Source of the DNA: Dimorphilus gyrociliatus
Lineage: Eukaryota; Annelida; Polychaeta; Dinophilidae
Assembly: GCA_904063045.1 (NCBI GenBank)
Contig: CAJFCJ010000004.1
Location: forward strand, 2,432,496-2,496,495
Length of the DNA: 64,000 bases
Direction of reading: 5' to 3'
Positions 12,015 through 22,873 of the stretch are shown here, one piece after another. A program made the position numbers and the translations under genes. The notes below the pieces were generated by a model. That model was not told the origin of the DNA, did not search any database, and saw only the letters and a list, made by a program, of their open reading frames with translations. Numbering within the stretch: the stretch's first letter is position 1; each line of letters begins with the position of its first letter.

Positions 12015-14609
12015 ATGCTTAACGCCAATAAAGATAGAATCTTGTAAGTTAAATTACTTTTTTTTTTTACATCTAACGTATAATAATGCAATATACGTTG
12101 CATATAGTGAAACGCTCGTTATCTTAGGCGCCATCTACCCGTGCACTTGTTATATGACTTTGTGCGGCAGACCATTCGGAGGCGTTATAGCTAAAGAACA
12201 ATATTTTTAAGGGCAACAAATTTGGGAAATTTTATCGCTTTAGTGCTGGAAAAAATATTTTGTTTGACGAAAACAAGACATTTTATTTGTAAAATAGGAA
12301 ATAAAAACGAAAACGAGATAGATAGATAGAAGGAAAAAGAGGAAAAAATTGAGAGGAAAGAAGGATTTGAATATACTTAGTCACTTAGTCAAGGTTAGAG
12401 AAGAGAGAGAGAGAGAGAGGAAGTAAAGAATATTAAAAGATAATTATATATCTCTCTATCTATACACGTTGTACAGATTTATTCAATATACTATATATCG
12501 GCGTACGTATATATTTGTACACATGAAAGATGAATGAGGAAAATAATCAGAGGTAATTAATACGGGTAATTTCTAAAAGAATATCTATGTCTTAGTTTAA
12601 TTTATTTATTCATTAAATTCTCGAACCAAGTAGCAAAAAAGATAATTATCTTTTTGAGATTGACATCCAAGTGTCAAACTCTTCAAAGAGCAGAAAGAGA
12701 AAGCGACGAGGGCTTGCCGGCGGATAGAAAAGCTAGTTAATTACGTTTTTAAACTTGCAGATATTGCCGTCAGACGCAAACTTCTCCTCTAAATCGATAT
12801 TTGAGAAAAGGAAGAAGAGAAGAATCCGACTTGGAAGTCGGTGTTTCAACAGCTACTCAAACATCGAGTGCACTCGATTCTCTTCTAATCGGCTTTCGAC
12901 CGATACCATCGAGAAATCTCATCAAAATTTTTGCCAGTTCTTATCAAACTCCAGATGATCTCATAGTAAACTATATTACCGATCTCTATATGAAATTAGC
13001 TAAAGAATTGCATAATGACGCGATCCTGGGGCAAAAATTACAAATGGCGCTTACGCTTTTTTATAGGATTCTTGAAAAGATTCTATTAATGGAAAAAAGG
13101 AATTACAATGATAAAGAAATGACTTTAATCTTACGGAAGGAAATGTTTTACAAATGTCTTTTCGCTTGCGTCTTTGAAATCCTAATCTTTTCTTATGACT
13201 CTGAAAAGACATTTCCCTGGGTAATTCGGGTTCTGGATTTATCTGCCTTTAATTTTTACAAAGTAATTGAATTGGTAATTAGGGCCGAAGGCAGCCTAAG
13301 CCGTCAGCAGGTTATGCATTTGAACAAGATCGAAGAATCCATTCTAGAGAGTCAAGCGTGGGCCACAAATAGCCCTCTTTGGTATCTTTATAAAGAAAAC
13401 GGATACGCACTAAAGCGACATCTCTCTAACAAAACTGATTCGGTCGAGTTATTTTTAAGAAAAGTACAAAATTTAGCCTATGCTAAATTGAAAAATTTCT
13501 CCTGTCATTTAAGAATTAATGAGATACTCTTTGATAAAATTTTATCGACGTTTCGCTTCGTTCTAACTAATCATACCACAATTATGATGGATAGACATAT
13601 TGACCAAATAATTATGTGTATCGTATATGCTATTGCCAAAGCAACTGGTCAGAATATCTCATTTCAAAGAATTCTAACCATTTATAAAATGCAATCGCCG
13701 TCCAATATTAATATTTATCGAAAAGTTCCGCTGACGAAGCGTTCTTTTAATCAGCTGACCTCAATAGAAACATCAATTGATGAACCTCTCGAAAAGAGGA
13801 CGAAAACTGGTCAACGCTTTCCATTTTCCTTTACTCGATCAGATTATAAAGATTCCAGAGAAGAGAGAAGATATGTGAAAAAAACTGCAACTGACAGAAA
13901 AAATACCGTTGATATCAATAATAACAATAATAATCATAATCATGATAATAATAATAATTATGATGACGGAGATAATGACGTCGACGGGAACGGCTGTGAA
14001 AATGATGATGATACTGATAATAATAATAATGAAAACTGGATATCATCCAAGAGAAGACGATTTTCTGCTTTTAAAATGGTGAATAGATCGCATCTGTTAC
14101 ATAACGCCAATAAAGAGACTGTAGAAAGGACATTGACTCAGTTGTCAACGAATTCTACTGTGCAAATAGTTTATCGACAAGGAGCTAATAAAGACAGAGA
14201 ATACGGGGATATTATTCAGTTTTACAATTCCGTTTTTGTCTGCTTAGTAAAGGATTTTGTTCTAAAAATAGCAAAGTTATATAAGAAAGAAATGGAGGAA
14301 AAGGAGAGAGAAGATAGAAATGAAAAGAAAACTCGATTAACTGGTATTCACTCTACGAATTATCCAAGAAAATATGGAGATTTTCGAGTTTCCGTTCATT
14401 CATTTAAACCGGTTAAAATAGAACAATCCGTGTCCTATCATTTTCAAACGTCTCCTTCTCATAAACTCTCTACGATTAATTCTATGATTAATAGAAACGA
14501 TAATTCATCTTCAACAACAGCAGCTAGAAGGAATTTAAATATGACAGAGAACTGGAATCAATCACCAACCCTTTTAAAGCTATTATTAAATAAGTTGAAT
14601 AATAATTAA
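12015..14609 (+). CDS. retinoblastoma-family pocket protein (p107/p130-like), about 625 aa
   Basis: The main exon, 12761-14609, carries both pocket halves. Pocket A (about residues 39-213) includes TFPWVIRVLDLSAFNFYKVI and SPLWYLYKENG. Pocket B starts near 236 (VELFLRKVQNLAYAKL), includes MMDRHIDQIIMCIVYAIAKA, and ends near 491 with GDIIQFYNSVFVCLVKDFVL. These match the p107/p130 branch of Rb proteins, nuclear repressors that bind E2F and LxCxE partners to restrain the cell cycle. The exon has no ATG before the pocket. A short first exon, 12015-12043 (ATG at 12015, encoding MLNANKDRI), joins in phase across a 717-nt intron; this join is inference. Oddities: no N-terminal cyclin-like domain was found, the A/B spacer is only about 20 residues, and pocket B carries a roughly 155-residue insertion with an Asn/Asp run (about 392-434). 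Family assignment is secure; the 5' end is not. Confidence 0.85.
12127..12140 (-). promoter_or_regulatory. CTCF-like motif (minus strand GGGTAGATGGCGCC)
   Basis: The core TAGATGGCGCC fits the bilaterian CTCF core (YAGRKGGCRS). It lies in the proposed first intron of the pocket-protein gene. This is a match by eye only. Confidence 0.35.
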
Positions 14610-15727
14610 GATGTCTAGGAAAGCCTTTATTTCTCTTATTGTGTTATCTTTGTTTTAGTCTTTCTCGCCTCTTAGACTTTGTTATCATACTTTTATATCT
14701 TGTTTGTTTTATTTTAGAAATACATTTTTTTTAACCTCTTCAATCAATTTGTTAACATCGATTTATACTCCTTTTATTTAAATTATCAACAATTATATTA
14801 AAGCTTAGATTATTAGAGTAACACAAGGAATATATTTTATCATATAGGAAATAAATTGACTTAAACCTTTCAGAGTGCTGTTTGTATAGGAGCAACTTTA
14901 CCAGGCACTAAATAACCGCTATGAAAGTAATCTTGTTAAATAATGTTTTAGTAATTGGGTAAATTTTATCCAAAAAAGGATTTTTTCTTTCTCATTCATT
15001 CTCTATTTTATTATCCATTTCTCTCTCTCTCTCTTCCTTGTTACTTCAATCTCTTACTTTATCTTATGCTCTTTTCCCCAGAATCCCCTCTCTCCTTCCA
15101 TCTCTTTCTGCTTGTTACACACCACACAGACACACACACACACACACTCTCTCTCTCACACACATCATCATTTCTCTTGTCTCATCTGAACTAAATCCAA
15201 CTACTGGCTAATTTTAGATCGATATAAGAAGAGAACAACAACAAAATATAGGGAAATTTTTTTTTATTCTCTTTCATTTTTTCCTTCTTATGTCATTTTT
15301 TTTTCTTGGCCAAATTTTGGATGAGAAGAAGCCCCGAGTCGGAATACGAATTGCATTAGACAAGCCGCGTCGCTCTACTTGATCAAGCGCCGTATAGACT
15401 TTCAATAATAGTCTTCTTTTTGTGTAGCCTTTTGTGTTGGATGTATTATCTGGTTAATAAAACGTTAATATATTTATACTGGCCTGTTTGGCTAGGCATT
15501 TTTCAGTGTTTATTTTTATGTTTGCGATTAGCACTCATCTTTTCTGGTCTATTTTTTGTATATACAGCATTTATATATAAAAGGAAAGTTTTGTCCTCTT
15601 TATCACTAGTTATTCTAACTGCTACCCTCATCGTCAATTTTCCCTTTTCTTTCTTCTTTATTCTCTGATAACCTTTACTAAATTTTGTGCTGAAATCGTT
15701 ACTGTCTCGGTTCAGAAACGACCCAAG
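14610..15727. other. intergenic region between pocket protein and F-BAR gene
   Basis: Holds the 3' UTR of the pocket-protein gene and the 5' flank of the F-BAR gene. Pyrimidine-rich stretches and a CA/CT microsatellite near 15,120-15,160 create spurious hydrophobic open frames. No gene is supported. Confidence 0.4.
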
Positions 15728-16841
15728 ATGATTAAACTGGAGGACGTTACCTCAGTAAGTGTCTTTTCTAAAAGAATGTATTCTTTTCTGACAGTGGAGA
15801 GACTACAGGAAACGTTAGATTTTTGAATTAAATAGCAATAATGAAAAATTAAATAAAAATAAACAAAGAGAATAATCCCATAATACACTATTCTTCTTTC
15901 TTTCTATTCCCGAACAGGCATTAGATTATAATAAATTTAGCTTTCTCTACTCTCAGCTACAATGCAAGCAGAATGATTTGAAAGAGCTGAGAGAATTTTT
16001 AAACGAAAGTCGTTCGATTGAGGAAAATTATTGTAAAGGTTTATTGAAGCTATATTGTAAATTTCCAAAAGAGGATCATTTCAGTTCCTTTCAATCTCTC
16101 TGGGACAATCTGAAAGATCTCGTCAGGGGGGCTTGCAATTTGCACCAAACTGTAGCTCACAATTTGAATGATATATCCAACAATCTTAAAAAGTATATGG
16201 GTATAACATCCTACTTATTCTTAACGATTATTTGCTGTTTTTTTTAACTTGTCAATAGTTTAATGGAATTCCTTTTCCATTGTAGAAAGTGTCAAAACCA
16301 AAAATGAGGCTATTAAGATGGAAGAGAGCAGTATACTTACGTTTAAAAGATCTTTAGATAACCTTGAAAAATCAAAAGAAAAAGCTAAAAGTGACTATAG
16401 GAGCGTAATTAATTATCTGAATGATTATAAGACTAGGTCGTTTGTTAAAGGCGACTGTTTGGAAAAGCTTATGTCAAAAGCTGAAAAGTCATCGTTGACC
16501 TTTAAAACTCTTGACGTCCGTTATGTCGATTCAAAGGACGAATTTGAAAGAAGACTTGAAAAGATGTATGGAAATATAGAAAAAGCAGAAAACCATCATT
16601 TAGATAACTTGAATAGCTTTACTATTGATTATTCGAACGTATGGACGAGTTATTCTTTAAATTTTGATCAGGTTCATTTTCTGTTTTATTGATAATTGAA
16701 TTTAATGAATAAATAAATGAGCTAATTAATTAATAGCTAATAATTTTATATAAACAGCTCCTTAAGCATAAAAATCTAAAGAAATTAAAGAAGAGCTCCT
16801 CCCCTCCTCGCTACTCTTCTCCTAGTCAGTCGAAAGGCTAA
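15728..16841 (+). CDS. F-BAR domain protein, FCHO-like, about 259 aa
   Basis: Four exons: 15728-15754, 15918-16200, 16286-16671, 16758-16841; the sum is 780 nt and all phases agree. The protein starts MIKLEDVTSALDYNKFSFLY and contains an FCH-type segment (LREFLNESRSIEENYCKGLL) followed by long charged helices, including DEFERRLEKMYGNIEKAENH, which resembles the DFE..M..FQ..EE.H stretch of FCHO1/2. F-BAR dimers bind and bend membranes, and FCHO proteins act at clathrin pits. Here the protein ends soon after the F-BAR domain with a Lys/Ser-rich tail (KKLKKSSSPPRYSS) and has no mu-homology or SH3 domain, so it is far shorter than FCHO (about 800-900 aa). The basic tail may help membrane binding. 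NOSTRIN- or PACSIN-like origin is possible but fits less well. Confidence 0.75.
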
Positions 16842-17272
16842 ATTGCAAACAATGCAAACAAGATGAAAGAGGATCTAAATCGGAAGGGAGAAGTCAATTG
16901 ACTAAACAATTATTTTCGTATTAATTTCAGACTTACTGTCTTCTTTTAGTTGATTTTATTAACGAAATAATTAAGGAATTTGTTAGGCTTATGTATGGAA
17001 TATTTTGCCTGTTAAATTATAGATTTTACCAACCTACTCTGCCAACTAAACATATGTAACAATCTACGCAATAGCTTATTAATATTATTAATAAATAAAC
17101 ACTGAGTGCGTGCCAAAGTTCAATTTATCTTTAATGCCATCCAAGTCATTTTTACGTTTTAACCTACGCAACATATTTTCTAGACTAGCTACACAGCTGT
17201 AATATTCACGAACAACGCTAATGTCTCTTATTTTTTACATTTAGATAAATAAATCTTATACTTAGTATATAA
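16842..17272. other. short intergenic gap
   Basis: AT-rich sequence without a visible gene. It must contain the 3' end of the F-BAR transcript and the promoter of the lectin/protease gene. Confidence 0.4.
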
Positions 17273-19551
17273 ATGTCGACTTTCTATAAATTTACTTTTA
17301 TACTAAACTATGTAAGCATGAAATTAATGACTTTTATATTCCTTATCCAACTGGTATCTTCCGAGAATATTGATCTCTTGGGAAAACCTGTAAAACAATC
17401 TGGTAAGAATAGAATACTATTCGATGGGGTTTTGCACAAGGCCGAATTGGCTATTGATGGGGATGAGACTGATGGAGGGGAGTAAGTCTTACCATTAAAA
17501 TATCTATTGATAATTATAACTCTTTCTTAATCTCTCTTTCTTTTAATCCTTTATTTAAAGCTTTAAATCGTGCATGAATGCCGAACCGGATGGTGATTAT
17601 AAATGGCTAATGATTGATCTGGAAAGTGTATATAACATTAATAAAGTAAATTTAGTGCTAAGGGAATGTTGCTGTATGTCAAAAATAACTATATTATTTA
17701 TTCATTATTATGTTAATTGAAAAAGTAACTTTTTCTCTTCTCCTCTTCCTTTTCCAGTTGATCATTACAGAGAATTGTTTATTCGTTTATACACTAAACC
17801 TCCAGAAAAATGGTACGACGGTGGAGATTTGTGCAAACATTTCAAAATTGAAAAAGATCCACCAAGAAAAATAAATATATCATGCGATAACCCCGTATCT
17901 GGCCGTTATGTTGCAATATCTATGAATTATAAACTTCCAATTTATAAGAACTTGCAGCTTTGCGAGGTTTGTTGAGAGAAAGATGTACAGACAACGAGAG
18001 CGAAAGAGAGAGAGTGGGAGAGAGAGAGAGAGAGAGAGAGAAAGAGGAAGAGAAATGGAAAGCTTGCATAAAAAAAATAATAACTTAATAAGGAGATAGT
18101 TTTTTGCGATATTTTTAGGTCTATATCGATGGAACTTTGACAGGCAACTCTGTAAAACAAGCCACGAACTACACACCCAAAATAGCCAGTACAAACTTTT
18201 ACTATTAATTGCCTTAATTTTTCTACTAGTTTTAAATTACACTTAATTGAAACAGGAACGACGGACCGTTTGTCAACCTCATCAACTTTGACTGTTACTC
18301 CCGTTCCAACGCCAACAAGCACAGAGAAGATTAAGTATAGTAAGAAAGCGGAAAAAGAATGCTCTAGCCAGGATTCTTGCGGATTAAGGTGTACCGATAC
18401 AGTTGAACCATCGGGATTAGAAGCCGTTCCTAACAGTTGGCCGTTTTTAGCGGCCATATTCCAAAGAACGCCTTATTTGGTGCGTCTAAAATAATTTTCC
18501 ATCTCTTCTTCACCTTAGTCGTCTTTTGCGTCTTTGCTTTATCTTTAGAATATTTTGGGGTGAAAAGAGAGAGAGAGAGAGAGAGACAGATATATATATA
18601 TATATATATCATGCATTAATAATATTTTTTTTCTCTTTCGTACTGTTACAGCGGTACATTTGTGCAGCAACGATTATTTCACATAAATGGTTAATTACAT
18701 CAGCAAATTGCTTTGAGGGCGATCTAAAGTAAATTTTCTTTAAAAGGTATAAAACGAGTAGCTTTATATAATTTATTGATCGGTTTAGGAGTGAAAATTA
18801 CATAGTCCTAGTTGGAGTGACAAACACTGAATTTGAAGAATTAAATTTTAACCAAAAGGAACACGAAATAAACCGATTTGTGTCCCAACCGGAATTTCCG
18901 GAAAAAACTGACAATGGTACTGTCCTAATTGAATTAAAGGAAGATCTTATGTGGAATCAACAAATACGTAGAATTTGTCTATCACCACAAAAACCCTCTA
19001 AGGCTGATAAATGTTTTCAAGTAGGTTGGGGTTCAAGGTTTCTTAACTTAAAAGGTTGTGATAATTAGATTTACAGCTTATCCTTGAATTTATACCTCTT
19101 CGACAATCATTCTTTTTGCAGAGGATATAAATAAACACCTGTTTAATTTGATGGAAATTGCTGTTAGTGAACACGATTGTTCCTCTAGTACAAATAATTC
19201 AACTAGATGCTTTCAATCCGAAAAAGGCTTTTGCTACGTAAGTTTTATTATACTCTATAATCTATCTTTTTCTCATTTTCCTTCTCCTCTTCATCTTCCC
19301 CCCACCCCCTCCCCTTCTACTTAATCCACTAATAAATAACCGATATAATCCAAAGAAGGAAATAATGATTACAATTGATAAATTGATTGCAGTTTGATTA
19401 TGGCGGACCAGTTGTTTGTAATAAAGGGGATAAATATACGCTTGTTGGTATAAGAGGATTAAGAACTGGTTGCGATTCAGCCTCTGAAATAGTAACAAAC
19501 ATACAGGAAAACGGTATTTCTGAATGGATAGATAGCATTATAAATAAATAG
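17273..19551 (+). CDS. secreted F-type lectin fused to an inactive trypsin-like serine protease homologue
   Basis: Nine exons: 17273-17481, 17561-17673, 17758-17966, 18119-18188, 18256-18479, 18652-18728, 18789-19054, 19122-19237, 19393-19551; 1443 nt, 480 aa. The second Met (17318) begins MKLMTFIFLIQLVSS, a clean signal peptide, and may be the true start (465 aa). Residues about 33-170 resemble the fucolectin/F5-8-type fold (KAELAIDGDETDGG, then SCMNAEPDGDYKWLMIDL, NKVNLVLRECC). A Thr/Pro/Ser linker follows, then a chymotrypsin-fold domain. The position of the catalytic His reads TSANCF instead of TAAHC, and that of the Ser reads FDYGGPVVC instead of GDSGGPLVC; the Asp region (DNGTVLIEL) is kept. 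Proteolysis is therefore not expected. Such lectin plus pseudoprotease architecture suggests extracellular recognition, perhaps immune, but that is inference. Confidence 0.8.
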
Positions 19552-19897
19552 GCTTAATTAGTAATTAATAAATAAATTGGAATTTAAAACAGTATCCTAT
19601 GAAGTATATAGTTAGATGGATGTATTGTTTTCTGTCCTTGTTATGAATGTCTTCTTATTTGCTAGAAACAGGTTTTGAATAAAATTAAAAAGAAATGAGG
19701 TCAAATTGAGAAAAAATATATATATTTTATTAAAAAAACTATTCATATTAATGCCTGAAGGGAATATGTTAATTAGATTTATTCTAGAATAAGATATGGT
19801 TGAAGAGAAACTATTATTTAAAAAGTGTTCAACTTTTTTTCTTGAATATCATCTTTATCACTTGCTATATATATTTATATATATATATTTAATTTCT
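19552..19897. other. convergent 3' ends
   Basis: A 346-bp gap between two convergent genes. AATAAA-type signals are visible on the plus strand near 19,566 and 19,676 and on the minus strand near 19,725, consistent with poly(A) sites of both. Confidence 0.5.
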
Positions 19898-20700
19898 TTA
19901 GGGTTTCGGGGTTGGTTTCGGGGTTGGTTTCGGGGTTGGTTTCGGGGTTGGCTTTGGTGTTGTTTTTACATTCTTGGCTTTAGCGGCTTTAGCCTTCTTC
20001 TTCTTTTGCGCTATCTTCTTCTTCTTTTCTGCTACCTTCTTCTTTTTAGCAGCTTCGTTCTTTTTCTTGGCTTCTGTCTTCTTTTTCTTGTTGGCTTTGC
20101 CACCTTTCTTACCAGGTCCTTTACCGTGTCCCTTTCCGGGTCCCTTTCCATGTCCCTTTCCGTGTCCCTTTCCGTGTCCCTTTCCGTGTCCCTTTCCGTG
20201 TCCGTGTTCAATTCCGGTTGTATTAAAGTCTGTAGAATTATGCAGATCTCCCCATTCGTCGATATCAGTATGATTTCCTACAGTGAAATTTCCATCCGCC
20301 CATTCTGTACCACTGTGTTCTCCGTCGAGATGTTTTTCAGTATCATCTGTCAGATGCCAGCCATCATCTCCCTATACAAAGAAATACTTATTCGCAATGA
20401 TTGGCAAGAAGATAAGGATTACACTGTTACTTTATTTATTCGTTTTGTTAAAAGAGAAATTTACTTTTTCTATAAAAGCTTTAACTAATCAAAACGGAAT
20501 TAAAAGTTTAAAATAGAAAAAGTTGTTTTTTTAAAAAAACAAACAAAAACGAAAAAGATAAAGCAGCATAATTTATAATAGAAGAAGAAGAAGAAAAGAG
20601 AAAATTAAAATGGAATATTTACCGAACCATGTTCAACAGTTGGAGAAATAAGGTTTTGTATCAGAAATACAGTTATAGATATAAAGATGAACGTCTTCAT
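19898..20700 (-). CDS. small secreted His/Gly/Lys-rich repeat peptide, 183 aa
   Basis: Two exons on the minus strand: 20700-20623 and 20371-19898, joined in phase 0 across an intron with GT-AG ends. The start MKTFIFISITVFLIQNLIS is a textbook signal peptide. Next comes an acidic, His/Trp-containing segment (GDDGWHLTDDTEKHLDGEHS) with several N-glycosylation sites (NFT, NHT, NST, NTT). Then come tandem GHGK units with a few GPGK variants (plus strand about 20,110-20,215), a poly-Lys/Ala stretch (KKKK blocks with A, E, Q), and a C-terminal run of TPKP repeats (plus strand 19,901-19,955) ending at the stop. I recognise no family. The composition would fit metal binding, binding of polyanions or membranes, or an adhesive/structural secretion; none is demonstrated. 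The plus-strand Phe/Leu- and Pro-rich open frames here are its antisense shadow. Confidence 0.8.
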
Positions 20701-20836
20701 AATTAATACAAAATTATAGTTAACGTTCCAAACACGATTGTTGAACTACTGCATTTAAAATGAATTATTGAAGTATTTTAAATGGTAAAAGGTAACAGGA
20801 TGTAAAATATGCAAATGCGATAATTGATAACATTTT

Positions 20837-20844
20837 TGACGTCA
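20837..20844. promoter_or_regulatory. perfect palindromic CRE (TGACGTCA)
   Basis: A full consensus cAMP-response element lies about 137 bp upstream of the start codon of the minus-strand GHGK peptide gene. CREB/ATF binding is the known role of this sequence; use here is inference. Confidence 0.4.
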
Positions 20845-22845
20845 AACAATAAAAATATTGTTTCAATTGTAATAGTTAAAATCTATTTAGAGAAAATAGA
20901 AAGAAAACTGCGGGCATCAAACTGTTACGCTTTTATTTAGACATGAAATATTCATATCCGATTTTATTAGTCATAATAATAATTTCAGAAATGTAAGCTT
21001 TATATCATAAACACACCTTTGGAAAAAATGTATTAATAGTTGTCGATGAATCATTCAAATAATTTATGTATTTCGGTGTATTTATAGTTTGATAAGCACT
21101 TCCATACGTGTAATATCATTTATTATCATTAATCATACGATCGATTTTAATAGGTATTGCATAAATAGAGCTAATATAAACATGAATGTATATTATGCAA
21201 ATTCTATAGCCTTTTTTTATAGATAAAAGTATATACTGTATTTATATGTTGTTTGTAAGAACATGACTATATTGAATTATTTAGAAATATACAGCTAATA
21301 GAATGTGATTTAACACATTAATTTGAAAATTCACCAGATGTTGTCAATTAATTTGCAACTGGATAAATGCAATTGCTTCCTGTTGCTAAAGAGCTTATAC
21401 GCTTTTGCTTACTCGGAAATTAACGGCTTATTTCACATTTCCTTTGATTCAACCCCTATCTTTTTGCCTCCCTCCTCCCTCTCTGCCTCTGTTTCTTTGT
21501 ATTTCTGTCCATTTGTCTGTATAAATGAGCGTCTAGTCCCATCATCCCTCCCTATCTATCTTACTCGTTTATATTTCCCTCCTCTAGTCTTTCATCATTC
21601 CTAACGCTTATATTTTTCTCTCTTTTCATCAACTTTTAATTCGCCATTTATCAACTGTTCTTCAGTTATTTTCTACATAGAAGAAACAAATTCGCTGACT
21701 GACGTAGTTAGTATGAAAAATAAAGTTTTTATAATACAATTTTTGAATTTTCCTCTTTATAATGTAATTACCAATTATATTAATTGCTAAATAATTACCA
21801 ATTGGTAACGATTACATGGATAAAAGAGACAATAGAACTATCCATAGTTTTGTCTCTCTCTCTCCCTCTGTTTAACAAAATAAAAGTACATAAAAAAATG
21901 TTATAAATACTTTATTGTTTTTTGTTCTAAAAATGAGAAGAACGGAAATTAAAAGAGGAAAAGAGAAATTAAAAGAATATTAAGATGATTACCTTTCTTT
22001 ATATAGATTTAATAGATTGTTGAATATCTGAATAAAATTCTTATTTATTCCTCTTTTATTCAATTTTAACTAATCTTTTCCTCTTTTATTTCAAAACAAT
22101 GACCTATTTATAGGTAATTTTTAACGATTAACAAGTTTAGAATAATAATTAGGCAATAAATATTCAAGTTTCTTTATTCATCGTTTCCTTTTAGGTCTAA
22201 TTCAATTAAAATTATATACTCTATACCTTTTCATCTATGTTTGAAGACTCAAAACCATAATTATTTCATCTCTCTTCTCCTCCTCCCACCCTCCCTCTCT
22301 TCTAGTTATTTGTAGGTAAAACTTTATCTAAGCTATGTAATTAGGTATTTTTCTCAAAGTATTAAATATTTATTAACTGTCACGAGTTATTAAACGCCTC
22401 TCTTATTTAATTATTCAACATTTCATAACTTTTTTGTTAATATTACTAAAGAAAAAGCTACTGCTCTAAAAAATCTTAGTAATGCCCATTTTCTGTAATT
22501 CTTTCAAATTTAGAAGAGTTTCCGGGTAATTATTTCAAATAACGTTAATTTTAGGTGTATCCTCCATATAAAATATTGTGCTGTTATAGACATATATATA
22601 TATAGGATATTTTCTCTCTTCTTCCCTCCCTCTCTCTCTCTTTCTGTTTCTTCTTCTAGACGAGATGAAATTATTGCCAATTTTACCAGCAAACGGTCTT
22701 CCTCCTACTAATCTTCTTTTAAACTCTTCTTTTCGACATACTAATATCATATAAAAAGGTTATTAGAATGATTATGTATGCGCTTTTGCTTAAATTTGCA
22801 AAGGATTTAAGAGAAAAGTGCAAAGGATATGAAGAAGACGAAAAA

Positions 22846-22873
22846 GAAGAAGAAGAAGAAGAAGAAGAAGAAG
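22846..22873 (+). repeat. (GAA)n microsatellite
   Basis: About nine GAA units followed by a short GA run, in gene-free sequence. Confidence 0.85.

Noticed and set aside
18000-18194. Minus-strand Ser/Leu frames over the lectin/protease gene
   Set aside because: Shadows of a (GA)n run in an intron of the plus-strand gene.
19796-20488. Plus-strand open frames rich in Phe/Leu/Ser or Pro/Cys
   Set aside because: They are the antisense of the minus-strand GHGK/Lys/TPKP peptide gene, which has a signal peptide, splice sites and a stop.
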